A stretch of 64,000 nucleotides of DNA from Rhodopseudomonas palustris (GTDB lineage: Bacteria > Pseudomonadota > Alphaproteobacteria > Rhizobiales > Xanthobacteraceae). The translations under genes and the position numbers were made by a program. The DNA lies in NCBI GenBank assembly GCA_016215605.1, contig JACRJB010000054.1, positions 25,771-89,770 of the forward strand, in the 5' to 3' direction. Of this stretch, positions 8,833 to 17,251 are shown piece by piece (the stretch's first letter is position 1; each line of letters opens with the position of its first letter). Below the pieces are notes generated by a model. It worked only from the letters and a program-made list of their open reading frames with translations, made no database searches and was not told the DNA's origin.

Positions 8833-11511
8833 ATGGTGCTGAGGATTGGGAAGGCGGCCAGCGGAGCGGCGGGGGCGGCGGCGGTGACTTTGCTTTTCGC
8901 GTCCGTCGCGAATGCGGCCTCCGGCTTCGAGCCCAACAATTATATCGGAGGTTTTGAACCCGAGCTGATCTGGGAGCTGCTGATTGGCGGCTTCGTCCTG
9001 GCGTCTTTCACCAGCGCCATCGCGTTGTGGGCGACCGCGCTGGTTCGCAAGCTGCGCCGCGCCCAGCGCCGCAAGAACGTGCTGGTCGACTCGGTGCTCA
9101 ACAAGCTCCAGCAGGGTGTCGTGATCACCGATGCGAACGGCCGTCTGGTGTTCTGCAACGACCGCTATCTCGAAATCTACGGCCTACAGCGCTCCGACGT
9201 GCCGCGCGGCATCGCCGGTCGCGACATGCTGGCGCTGCGCCGCGCGCGCGGGTCGCTCGACCTCAGCAACGAGGAGTTCCTGCGCAGCGCCGGGACGCCC
9301 GAAGGCTTCATCAGCGAACTGCCGGACGGCCGCTTCGTGCAGGTCAAATTCTCGCGGTTGGCCAATGGCGGCACGATCTCGACCCATGACGACTGCACCG
9401 AACTGCGCCGGGTGTCGAAGCAACTCGAGACCACCACCCAGTTCCTGGAATCGGTGATCGACAACATCCCGGTCTGCGTCGCGGCCAAGAGCATCGAGGA
9501 CGGCCGCTACATCCTCGCCAACCGCGCCTTCGAGAAATTGTCGCGGCTGCCGCGCGAGCGGATCATCGGCGCCACCGCCGAGGACCTGTATCCGCCGCGC
9601 TCCGCCGCAGCCATCCGCGAAGCCGACCGCACTGCGCTGGAATCCGGCAAGAAGGGATTCCGCTCCGAACTGACGATCGAATTCGGCAAGCGCGAACTGG
9701 TTCTGGCGACCGACCGCGTGGTCGCCCACAACGAGCGCAACGAGCCGGAGTTCATCATTGCGCTGTTCGAGGACGTCACCGATCGCCAGGTGCTGGCCCG
9801 CGAACTCGACAAGACACGGAAGTTCCTCGAACTGGTGATCGACAACATCCCGGTCGCGCTGACCGTGCAGAACACCAGCAGCGGCCGTTACCTGCTCGCC
9901 AATCGCGGCGCCGAGATCATCCTCAACCGCCGCCGCGAGGACGCGATCGGCCTGACCTGCGGCGAAATCTTCAATCCCAAGGAAGCCCGGCTGATCGGCG
10001 AGCGCGACGAGCTCGCGATCCGTAAACGCGAGCTGATGGTCGAAGAGCATCCGATCAGCACCCGCAACGGCCTGCGCCTGTTCGTCACCCGCCGCATCAC
10101 CGTCGCCGACGAGGCGGGCGCGGAGAACTATCTGATCAAGACCCACGTCGACGTCACCGATCGCCGCCAGACCGAGGCGCGAATGGCGCACATGGCGTAT
10201 CACGACGGCCTGACCGATCTGCCGAACCGCACCGCCTTCCTGAAGGCGCTGTCGCAGATGATCGAGGCTTGCGACACCCCGCTCGACCAGTTCGCGGTGC
10301 TGTCGGTCGATCTCGACGGGCTTTCCGAAATCAACGACGTGTTCGGCCACGCCATCGGCGATCAACTGCTGATCGAGGTCGCGCGCCGGATCGAGCAGGC
10401 GTCGCAGGGCGGCGTGGTGGCGCGGCTCAGCGGCGACGAATTCGGGCTGCTGATCGACGGGCCGCAGCCGGAAGCGGGATACGAACTCGCCGAGCGGGTG
10501 GCGAAGGCGCTGGCGAGCGGCTTCGAGATCGAGGGCAAGACCGTCCGGACCGGCGCCACCACCGGCATCGCGTTGTTTCCGCGCGACGGCCGGGACGCGG
10601 CTTCGCTGCTCGCCAATGCCGGCGCGGCGCTGTTCCGCGCCAAGGCGCAGACGCGCGGCTCGATCAGCGTGTTCGCCCCCGAGATGGACATGCAGATCCG
10701 CGACCGCCGCGTGCTGCATCAGGATCTGTCGAACGCCATCCGCAACGGCGAATTGTCGCTGTACTACCAGCCGCAGGCGGCGAGCCGCAAACAGATCGGC
10801 GAGACCGACATCGTCGGCTTCGAGGCGTTGGCGCGCTGGCGGCATCCGACCCGCGGCTTCGTGCCGCCGGGCGAGTTCATTCCGCTCGCCGAAGAGAGCG
10901 GCCTGATCGTCGAGGTCGGCGAGTGGATCCTGCGCGAGGCCTGCCGCGAAGCGGCGTCCTGGCCGAGGCCGCTGCAGGTCGCGGTGAATCTGTCGCCGGC
11001 GCAATTCCTGAACACCGACCTGGTCGCCTTCGTGCACCAGGTGCTGCTCGAAACCGGGCTGCAGCCCGGCCGACTCGAACTGGAAATCACCGAAGGCGTG
11101 CTGATCGAGGATTTCGAACGCGGCCTGACCCTGCTGCGCCGGCTGAAGACGCTCGGCGTCCGGATCTCGATGGACGATTTCGGCAGCGGCTACTCGTCGC
11201 TGACCTATCTGCAGGCGTTCCCGTTCGACAAGATCAAGATCGACCGCGCCTTCATCATGAATCTCGGCCGCAACGTCCAGTCGGCGGCGATCGTTCGCGC
11301 GGTGATCGGGCTCGGCCACGGCCTCGGCGTGTCGCTGGTGGCGGAAGGCGTCGAGACCCAGGAGCAGCTCGATTTCCTGGTCGACGAAGGCTGCGACGCG
11401 GTGCAGGGCTATCTGATCGGGCGGCCGGCGCCGATCGATCAATATCCCTGCATGGTCGGGCTGGCGTCGCGCGTCAGCACCGCCGCCGTCCTCGCGCGAC
11501 AGGCGAGCTGA
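8833..11511 (+). CDS. Membrane PAS-GGDEF-EAL cyclic-di-GMP signalling protein
   Basis: About 892 residues. The N-terminus has two hydrophobic segments (signal-like, about 10-30, and LIWELLIGGFVLASFTSAIALW, about 43-64). Three PAS-type domains follow (about 80-180, 195-315 and 320-440); PAS2 and PAS3 share an ExVIDNIPV-like opening. GGDEF (about 450-620) has SGDEF instead of GGDEF, a variant that can still be active. EAL (about 640-885) looks fully competent: EALARWRHP, NLSPAQF, EITEGVLIED, MDDFGSGYSSL, KIDRAFI and VAEGVET. A phosphodiesterase output is therefore likely, with cyclase activity possible. The ATG at 8833 starts the hydrophobic leader; the upstream open frame overlaps the divergent gene. 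Confidence 0.93.
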   Translation: MVLRIGKAASGAAGAAAVTLLFASVANAASGFEPNNYIGGFEPELIWELLIGGFVLASFTSAIALWATALVRKLRRAQRRKNVLVDSVLNKLQQGVVITDANGRLVFCNDRYLEIYGLQRSDVPRGIAGRDMLALRRARGSLDLSNEEFLRSAGTPEGFISELPDGRFVQVKFSRLANGGTISTHDDCTELRRVSKQLETTTQFLESVIDNIPVCVAAKSIEDGRYILANRAFEKLSRLPRERIIGATAEDLYPPRSAAAIREADRTALESGKKGFRSELTIEFGKRELVLATDRVVAHNERNEPEFIIALFEDVTDRQVLARELDKTRKFLELVIDNIPVALTVQNTSSGRYLLANRGAEIILNRRREDAIGLTCGEIFNPKEARLIGERDELAIRKRELMVEEHPISTRNGLRLFVTRRITVADEAGAENYLIKTHVDVTDRRQTEARMAHMAYHDGLTDLPNRTAFLKALSQMIEACDTPLDQFAVLSVDLDGLSEINDVFGHAIGDQLLIEVARRIEQASQGGVVARLSGDEFGLLIDGPQPEAGYELAERVAKALASGFEIEGKTVRTGATTGIALFPRDGRDAASLLANAGAALFRAKAQTRGSISVFAPEMDMQIRDRRVLHQDLSNAIRNGELSLYYQPQAASRKQIGETDIVGFEALARWRHPTRGFVPPGEFIPLAEESGLIVEVGEWILREACREAASWPRPLQVAVNLSPAQFLNTDLVAFVHQVLLETGLQPGRLELEITEGVLIEDFERGLTLLRRLKTLGVRISMDDFGSGYSSLTYLQAFPFDKIKIDRAFIMNLGRNVQSAAIVRAVIGLGHGLGVSLVAEGVETQEQLDFLVDEGCDAVQGYLIGRPAPIDQYPCMVGLASRVSTAAVLARQAS

Positions 11512-11544
11512 TCGCCCGCCCGTCGCCGCCGCAGCCGAGTCGGC

Positions 11545-12486
11545 TCAAGCTTTGGTTGGATTGCCGCCGAACGCCACCGGCGTCTGCGGCCGCTCGTCGA
11601 CATGCAGCGTGAACAGGTCCGGCCGCGCATAGTGGCCGACCGCATCGAAGTCGAGCGTCGATCCGAGAATGTCGTCGGTGTCGATGTCGGCGGTGAGGAT
11701 GCCTTCTTCGTCGAGCAGCGGCCCGGCGAGCACTTCGCCGAGCGGCCCGACGATCACCGAGCGGCCGTGCATCATCCACTCGTCCGCGCCGGCTTCGATC
11801 CGGGTGGCGTAGTCCGCCGGGAAATCCGAGCGGCGCATCACCTGGCAGGCGCCGATCACGAAGCAGCGGCCCTCCAGCGCGATGTGGCGCATGGTGGCGA
11901 TCCAGCTCTCGCGGTCGTCGGCGGTCGGCGCCGCCCAGATCTGCACGCCCTTGGCGTAGTACGCCGCGCGCATCAGCGGCATGTAGTGCTCCCAGCAGAT
12001 CGCGCCACCGAGCTTGCCGTAGGGCGTGTCGACCACAGTCAGCGTCGAGCCGTCGCCGAAGCCCCACACCAGCCGCTCCGAGCCGGTCGGCATGATCTTG
12101 CGGTGAATGCCGAGTAGGCCGTTCGGCGCCAGATACAGCGCCGTGCAATACAGCGTGCCGCCCTCGCGTTCGATCACGCCGACCACGGCGTGGATGGCGT
12201 GCTCGGCGCAGGCGGCGACGAGCTGGTCGACCTCGGGACCCGGGATGCTGATCGAGCCGCGGACGTAGCGGGCGAAATCCGCGCGGCCTTCCGGCGTGCG
12301 GCGGCCGATCGCGCAGCCGAAGTCGAGGCCCTTCGGATAGCCGCCGATGAAGGCTTCGGGAAACACCGCGAGCTGGACGCCCTTGGCGGCGGCTTCGCCG
12401 ATCAGCGCGACGGTGCGGGCGGTCGCGGCAGCGGCGTCGAACGGAACGGTGGTCGCCTGAACGGCCGCGACTTTCAGTTTGGCCAT
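11545..12486 (-). CDS. Nitrilase / carbon-nitrogen hydrolase family enzyme
   Basis: 313 residues. The catalytic triad is visible: Glu in FPEAFIGGYP, Lys in GIHRKIMPT, and Cys in GAICWEHYMPL. The Cys-Trp-Glu-His context is typical of true nitrilases and cyanide/aliphatic-nitrilase-like enzymes rather than amidases. Expected reaction: nitrile plus water to carboxylic acid plus ammonia. The start ATG has AAGGA 8 bases upstream. It is the last gene of a minus-strand operon, 11 bases after the flavin-reductase-like gene, which itself follows an ABC transporter. This suggests the transporter imports a nitrile- or nitrogen-containing substrate. Confidence 0.93.
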   Translation of the reverse strand: MAKLKVAAVQATTVPFDAAAATARTVALIGEAAAKGVQLAVFPEAFIGGYPKGLDFGCAIGRRTPEGRADFARYVRGSISIPGPEVDQLVAACAEHAIHAVVGVIEREGGTLYCTALYLAPNGLLGIHRKIMPTGSERLVWGFGDGSTLTVVDTPYGKLGGAICWEHYMPLMRAAYYAKGVQIWAAPTADDRESWIATMRHIALEGRCFVIGACQVMRRSDFPADYATRIEAGADEWMMHGRSVIVGPLGEVLAGPLLDEEGILTADIDTDDILGSTLDFDAVGHYARPDLFTLHVDERPQTPVAFGGNPTKA

Positions 12487-12497
12487 TTGATGAGTCC

Positions 12498-13169
12498 TTA
12501 TGATGCGGTGGTGAGAGTGATCTGAGCGTCCCGCCACAGCGGACGGTCGAGATCGAACAAATCGCGGGTGCGGGTGTAGGCGGAGGCGCCGTGCATGCGG
12601 CCGACGAGATCGAGCGCGGCATGATCGACGCGCGGGCGCTGCGGATCGCCGGTCAGAACATGCTGAGCGTAGTGCGCGTGCAGCACTTCGCCGACCACCA
12701 TCGCCTGACCGGGGCCGGTGTCGAGCCAATGCGTGCGGCGGCATTCGAATGCGACCGGCGAGGCGGCGATGCGCGGCGGTGCGATCGCGACGCTGGGCAG
12801 TGTCCCAAGCCCCGCGAGGTCGAGTTCGTCGACCTCCGGCGGAGCCTCGACGCAGGTGGCGTTCATCGCCTCGACCAGATTGAACGGCACGAGGTTGACG
12901 ACGAATTCGCCGGTGGCGCGGATGTTGGCGGCCGTATCCTTCGGCGCGTCGGGCCGCGCCAGAATGCCGAGCGCGACCACCGGCCGGTCGGAGCCGAACA
13001 TGTTGAAGAACGAGTAGGGCGCCGCGTTGATACAGCCGTCGGGCGAGCGCGTGACGACCCAGGCGATCGGGCGCGGCATGATGGTCGAGGCCATCAACCG
13101 ATAGCGATCCGCGCCGGACATCTGGGCGAAGTCGAAGTGGCGTTGTGGCTGTGATACCAAGTCGTGCAT
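12498..13169 (-). CDS. Flavin-reductase-like FMN-binding protein
   Basis: 223 residues. It has the split-barrel FMN-binding fold of the flavin reductase-like family: YRLMASTIMPRPIAWVVTRS, then NAAPYSFFNMFGSDRPVVALG, then TAANIRATGEFVVNLVP. Members reduce FMN for partner oxygenases or act as flavoprotein oxidoreductases. No monooxygenase is encoded alongside, so the partner, if any, is elsewhere. It lies between the ABC binding protein and the nitrilase. The 166-base gap upstream holds an inverted repeat. Confidence 0.88.
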   Translation of the reverse strand: MHDLVSQPQRHFDFAQMSGADRYRLMASTIMPRPIAWVVTRSPDGCINAAPYSFFNMFGSDRPVVALGILARPDAPKDTAANIRATGEFVVNLVPFNLVEAMNATCVEAPPEVDELDLAGLGTLPSVAIAPPRIAASPVAFECRRTHWLDTGPGQAMVVGEVLHAHYAQHVLTGDPQRPRVDHAALDLVGRMHGASAYTRTRDLFDLDRPLWRDAQITLTTAS

Positions 13170-13185
13170 TTTGGCTAACGGTTCT

Positions 13186-13277
13186 CGTCATGGCCGGGCT
13201 CGGCCCGGCCATCCACGGTCTTACTTGAAGTCGTCGCCCAAAGGCGTGGATGGCCGGCACAAGGCCGGCCATGACGG
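13186..13277. repeat. Interspersed inverted repeat, family B
   Basis: The outer arms, TCGTCATGGCCGGGC... and ...GCCGGCCATGACGG, are inverted around a roughly 30-base centre. Each arm itself contains a smaller GGCCGGG-type palindrome. A shorter copy is at 24236-24270. It sits inside the ABC/nitrilase operon, between the binding protein and the flavin-reductase genes, and could form a strong RNA hairpin affecting operon expression. Confidence 0.85.
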
Positions 13278-13335
13278 TGTTGAACGGAAGTGCCTAACGT
13301 CATTGACGACGGACGCGGAGCGTCGTGTCGACCGA

Positions 13336-14391
13336 TCAGGCGCGGGTGATCTTCACGCTCTTCGGGTCGAAGCCCTTGGCCGCGGCTTCCTTGTCGGCGG
13401 CGCTGGCGATCGTGGTGTCGACGAACTTGGTCACGTCGGGCACGCGCGGCAGCAGCTTGTTTTCGACGCCCCATTTGGCGAGCGTGTCCATCTTGGCGAT
13501 CTGCGCCGGCGTCAGCGTTGCCTTGATGTCGGTGAACGACTTGGCGCTCCACGCCGGATCGTAGCTCGACGCCTTCTCCAGCACTTCGACCGGAATGTTC
13601 TTGGCGGGCTCCAGCGTGCGGAACCAGCCGTTGACCAGATCGTGGTTCTGGCTGGCGAAGAACAGCGCTTCGGAATTCGCCTTCAGCGTGCGCTTCAGCA
13701 CGTCCGGACGGTCCTTGAAGAAGCGGTTGTTGGCGGCGAGCGCGATCACCGGCGTGACGTTCTGCGACACCACCTGGGCGAAGCCGGCATTCTCGAAGAA
13801 CGACACGAACGGATCGTAAGTGAAGAACGCGTCGATGCGCTGCGAACCGACCGCGTCGGCGAGTTCGGCGGGGCCGACATTGACGAAGGTGACGTCCTTG
13901 CCCGGTGTCAGCCCGGCCTTCGCCACGGCTTCCTGCGCGTTCTGGAACGCGGTGATGCCGAAGGTGCCGAACACCTGCTTGCCCTTCAGGCCGGCGAGAT
14001 CGGTGATACCGGACTTCTTGGTGGTGAGCACGGCCGAGCGGAAGATCGCCTGCGACGACACCGTGGTGACCGGCGCGCCGATCGCCATCGTGGTGACGGC
14101 CGCGAAGTCGGACAGCGTGCCGATATCGGCCGCGCCCGAGACCAGCGCCTCGGTGATCGCCGGCGACGCGGCGAGCTGGATCATCTCCATCTTCAGGCCG
14201 TTGCGCTCCGCGATGTCGGTGCGCATCAGCACGTGGGCGATCTGGGCCGACACCGTGGTGGTGTTGAACCAGCCCATCTTGACGACGTCGGCTCCCTGCG
14301 CGCGCAGGATCGACGGCGCCGCGAGCGGCATGGTGGCGGCAAAGCCGGCGGCGAGCTGTCCGAAGCGGCGGCGCGATAGATTGATGGTCAC
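13336..14391 (-). CDS. ABC transporter substrate-binding protein (SsuA/NMT1-like)
   Basis: 351 residues with a GTG start. The N-terminus NLSRRRFGQLAAGFAATMPLAAP looks like a twin-arginine signal (RRRFG). The mature part has the NMT1/THI5-like binding-protein pattern: VKMGWFNTTTVSAQIAHVLMRTDIAERNGL, AASPAITEALVSGAADIG, and DLAGLKGKQVFGTFGITAFQNA. Relatives bind sulfonates, nitrate, taurine or pyrimidine precursors, so the ligand is open. It follows the ATPase gene by 3 bases. Finding the binding protein third in permease-ATPase-binding protein order is somewhat unusual. Confidence 0.9.
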   Translation of the reverse strand: MTINLSRRRFGQLAAGFAATMPLAAPSILRAQGADVVKMGWFNTTTVSAQIAHVLMRTDIAERNGLKMEMIQLAASPAITEALVSGAADIGTLSDFAAVTTMAIGAPVTTVSSQAIFRSAVLTTKKSGITDLAGLKGKQVFGTFGITAFQNAQEAVAKAGLTPGKDVTFVNVGPAELADAVGSQRIDAFFTYDPFVSFFENAGFAQVVSQNVTPVIALAANNRFFKDRPDVLKRTLKANSEALFFASQNHDLVNGWFRTLEPAKNIPVEVLEKASSYDPAWSAKSFTDIKATLTPAQIAKMDTLAKWGVENKLLPRVPDVTKFVDTTIASAADKEAAAKGFDPKSVKITRA

Positions 14392-14394
14392 GGC

Positions 14395-15249
14395 TTAGTC
14401 CCCCTTTTGCCATTCAGGCTTCAGCGTCTCCCAGAGGTCTTTGACCGTGGAGACGAACCATGGATCGGAACGCATTTCGGCGGTGCGCGGCCGCGGCAGC
14501 GGCACCAGCACTTCGTCGCGCACCCGGCCGGGGCGCGGGCTCATCACCACGACGCGGTCGGCGAGAAACACCGCCTCGTCGATGCCGTGGGTGACGAAGA
14601 TGACGGTCTTGCCGGCCTCGGTGGAGATGCGGGCGATTTCTTCCTGCAGCAGCACGCGGGTTTGCGCGTCGAGCGCGCCGAACGGCTCGTCCATCAAGAG
14701 GATGTCGGGATCGGGCGCCAGCGCGCGAGCGATCGCGGCGCGCTGCTTCATGCCGCCGGACATCTGATGCGGATATTTGTCTTCGAAGCCGGAGAGATGC
14801 ACGGTGGCGATCAGCGCCCGGGCGATCTCGGCGCGCTGCGCCTTCGGTAGGCCCTTCGCCTTGAGGCCGAACTCGACGTTCTGCTGCACCGTCATCCAGC
14901 CGAACAGCGCGTAGTCCTGAAACACCACGGTCCGCGAGGCGTCGGGCTTGGAGATCGGCCGGCCGTTCTGCAGGATGTGGCCGCTGGAGGCCGACTGGAA
15001 GCCGGCGATGATGCCGAGCAGCGTCGACTTTCCGCAGCCCGACGGGCCGAGCAGCGAGATGAACTCGCCCTTCTTGATGCGTAGCGACACGCCGTCGAGC
15101 GCGATCACCGCCTGGTGGGTCGTCTTGGAGTCGTAGACCTTGCCGACGTTGCGGATGTCGATCTGGACTTCGGCGGCTGCGGCGCGGGCGGCGGTGGCCG
15201 GCGCGGCAGCGGGGATAGCGGCGGTTGCCAATGCGAGATTTGCGGTCAT
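14395..15249 (-). CDS. ABC transporter ATP-binding protein (SsuB/TauB-like)
   Basis: 284 residues. Walker A is LLGPSGCGKSTLLGIIAG, the Q-loop is VFQDYALFGWMTV, the signature is MSGGMKQRAAIARALAPDP, Walker B is ILLMDEPFGALD, and the switch His is in VIFVTHGIDEAVFLADR. HGIDEAVFL is typical of the nitrate/sulfonate/taurine subfamily. An Ala-rich N-terminal leader of about 25 residues precedes the domain. It pairs with the permease upstream (9-base gap) and the binding protein downstream. Confidence 0.95.
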   Translation of the reverse strand: MTANLALATAAIPAAAPATAARAAAAEVQIDIRNVGKVYDSKTTHQAVIALDGVSLRIKKGEFISLLGPSGCGKSTLLGIIAGFQSASSGHILQNGRPISKPDASRTVVFQDYALFGWMTVQQNVEFGLKAKGLPKAQRAEIARALIATVHLSGFEDKYPHQMSGGMKQRAAIARALAPDPDILLMDEPFGALDAQTRVLLQEEIARISTEAGKTVIFVTHGIDEAVFLADRVVVMSPRPGRVRDEVLVPLPRPRTAEMRSDPWFVSTVKDLWETLKPEWQKGD

Positions 15250-15258
15250 GGGTGTGCC

Positions 15259-16092
15259 TCAGCTGCGCTCGGAAGGAGCCCACGCGTTCACGCGCCGCTC
15301 GATGCGTTCAAGGATCGCCGACATTGCGAAGCCGACCAGTCCGATCGTCACCATGCCGGCGACGACGTTGTTGATCTGGAAGAGCATGCGCGACTGCTGG
15401 ATCAGGTAGCCGAGGCCGGTCTGGGCGGCGATCAGCTCGGCGGTGACGACGCACATCCAGCCGACGCCGAGCGCGATGCGCAGGCCCGGCAGGATGATCG
15501 GCAGCGAGGCGGGGATCAGCACGTCGGTGAACAGCTGCCAGGGCTTGGCGCCGAGGCACAGCGCGGCGTTCATCTGGTTGCGGTCGAGGCCGCGGATCGC
15601 CGTGTAGGTGGCGATGAACACCGGGAAGACGGCGCCGAGGAACACCAGGAAGTAAGAGGCGGCATCGCCGAGCCCGAACCACAGGATGGTGATCGGGATC
15701 CAGGCCAGAGGCGGGATCGGCCGCAGCGCCTCGATCACCGGCCGCACGTAATCCGAGACCGTGCGCCACCAGCCGCACAGCAGGCCGAGCGCCAGCCCGA
15801 CGATGCAGGCGAACAGAAAGCCGACCGCGACGCGTTGCAGGCTGGCGCCGAGATGGATCCACAGCGAGCCGTCGAGCGCGAGCTGCCACAGCGCCTCGGC
15901 GATCGCCACCGGCGAGGGCAGCAGGAAGCCGTCGACCAAATTGAGCTGCGTCACCGCCTGCCAGATCGCGAAGAACGCCGTCAGCCCGACCGCCGCCCGC
16001 ATCGGCCGGCCCGCGAAGGCGGTCTGCAGCATCGTGGTTCGTGGCCTCGTCGTTTCGACCGGCAGGCGGCCCGCATCGGCTTCGGCTTCCAT
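15259..16092 (-). CDS. ABC transporter permease (SsuC/TauC-like)
   Basis: About 277 residues with about six membrane segments. The EAA loop is EALRPIPPLAWIPITILWFG, highly typical of sulfonate/nitrate/taurine permeases (SsuC, TauC, NrtB). The ATG at 16092 was chosen because GGAGG lies 8 bases before it; a start 75 bases further upstream would overlap the operator-like palindrome. It is the first gene of a minus-strand operon: permease, ATPase, binding protein, flavin-reductase-like, nitrilase. Confidence 0.92.
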   Translation of the reverse strand: MEAEADAGRLPVETTRPRTTMLQTAFAGRPMRAAVGLTAFFAIWQAVTQLNLVDGFLLPSPVAIAEALWQLALDGSLWIHLGASLQRVAVGFLFACIVGLALGLLCGWWRTVSDYVRPVIEALRPIPPLAWIPITILWFGLGDAASYFLVFLGAVFPVFIATYTAIRGLDRNQMNAALCLGAKPWQLFTDVLIPASLPIILPGLRIALGVGWMCVVTAELIAAQTGLGYLIQQSRMLFQINNVVAGMVTIGLVGFAMSAILERIERRVNAWAPSERS

Positions 16093-16142
16093 CCGCAAAT
16101 CCTCCGTTCGTCGTGCTCGGCATCTCAGGACTGGCTCAGAAT

Positions 16143-16168
16143 GGAATATGTCGGATAATTCCGTCAAT
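16143..16168. promoter_or_regulatory. Operator-like palindrome, copy 1 (permease side)
   Basis: The core is TGTCGG-N6-CCGTCA, an imperfect palindrome starting 51 bases before the permease ATG. It aligns with copy 2 at 16273-16298 at 21 of 26 positions, with a shared GGAAT on the left and CAAT on the right. A half site, TTTGTCGGG, lies at 16177-16185, next to an AT-rich TATATAAAT stretch. The likely ligand is the adjacent TrmB-like regulator; this is inference. Confidence 0.65.
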
Positions 16169-16272
16169 CTGATTCGTTTGTCGGGCGGTATATAAATCGG
16201 GCAAAAACTCGAAAATACTGCATATCATCACGCCAGTTGCCGGCGACGTGGGCATATTGAGCAATCAGCATT

Positions 16273-16298
16273 GGAATTTGTCGGGAAAATCCGACAAT
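16273..16298. promoter_or_regulatory. Operator-like palindrome, copy 2 (regulator side)
   Basis: A perfect palindrome, TTGTCGG-N6-CCGACAA (16278-16297), ending 54 bases before the regulator ATG. It mirrors copy 1, which lies 51 bases before the divergent permease ATG. Confidence 0.7.
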
Positions 16299-16351
16299 AG
16301 ACGTTGGGACCCGGATCGGACATGGTCGGCCGGCATCCGCGGGGTGGGACG

Positions 16352-17128
16352 ATGGTGGATATCGAAGGAAAACTGGCCCGGATCGGCATCACCGGGACGC
16401 TGTACAAGCTGTATCTGACCGCAGTCGGCCTCGGCGGCGCGTCGGTGACGGCGGTTGCCGCCAAGGCCGGGCTGCCGCGCACCACCGCGCATGACGCGCT
16501 CGCCAAGCTGGAAGCCGAGGGGCTGGTCCGGTTCGTCGACCACGGCAAGCGGCGTTTCGTCGTCGCCCAGGAGCCGGGCATCCTGCTGGAGCGGCTCGAG
16601 GCGCGGCGGACGATGCTCGAAGACGTCATGCCGGTGCTGCGCTCGATGTATCATCACGAGAGCGGCCAGCCCAACGTCCGCTTCCATCCGGGGCCGGACG
16701 GTATCCGCACCACGCTGTGGGACACGTTGTCCGGCGGCGACAAGGTGCTGCGCGCGACGCTGTCGATGCGCGAATTGATGGCCGAGCCCGGCCTCGAAGA
16801 GATGGAGCGCTATCTGCTCGAACGCGCCCGCCGCGGCATCTGGCTGCGGGTGATCCGCTCCGCCGAGCGCGACATCGCGCCGATCTGGCCGTCGAGCCAG
16901 GAGCACCGCCGCGAGCTGCGCTACGCGCCGCATGAACACACGCTGGCGATGACCTGCTTCATCTACGGCAACAAGGTCTGTCTGATCTCGTCCGCCCGCG
17001 AAAGCTACGGCCTGATCATCGACAGCGCCGAGTTCGCGAAGTTTCAGGCGTCGATGTTCGATGCGATGTGGAGTCTCAGTACGCCGGACGCCGAGCCGGC
17101 GATTCACACGCCCGACGCCGAGGTCTGA
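16352..17128 (+). CDS. TrmB-like winged-helix transcriptional regulator
   Basis: About 258 residues from the ATG at 16352, which follows a GGGGTGGGA. The N-terminal 80 residues are a winged helix of TrmB/MarR type: LARIGITGTLYKLYLTAVGLGGASVTAVAAKAGLPRTTAHDALAKLEAEGLV. The C-terminal part resembles the TrmB-associated, phospholipase D-like effector region (LRATLSMRELM...YLLERARRGIWLRVI...). It is divergent from the ABC/nitrilase operon with matching palindromes on each side, so it probably regulates that operon and itself. The polyamine transporter genes follow in the same direction, 123 bases later. Confidence 0.85.
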   Translation: MVDIEGKLARIGITGTLYKLYLTAVGLGGASVTAVAAKAGLPRTTAHDALAKLEAEGLVRFVDHGKRRFVVAQEPGILLERLEARRTMLEDVMPVLRSMYHHESGQPNVRFHPGPDGIRTTLWDTLSGGDKVLRATLSMRELMAEPGLEEMERYLLERARRGIWLRVIRSAERDIAPIWPSSQEHRRELRYAPHEHTLAMTCFIYGNKVCLISSARESYGLIIDSAEFAKFQASMFDAMWSLSTPDAEPAIHTPDAEV

Positions 17129-17251
17129 CGCCGCCGCCGACGTCGCGCGGCGTACCGAGCCCGTCCTTCGCGGCTGTTGAGCGCCGTGCGATTGGCCGCT
17201 ACAGCTTGCCGGTTGTGTTTGGATCAGAGCTGGGCTGTCGAGGCGCTGGGG

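Noticed and set aside
9184..11442. A 752-codon minus-strand frame opposite the PAS-GGDEF-EAL gene
   Set aside because: Antisense shadow; the plus strand has recognisable catalytic motifs throughout.
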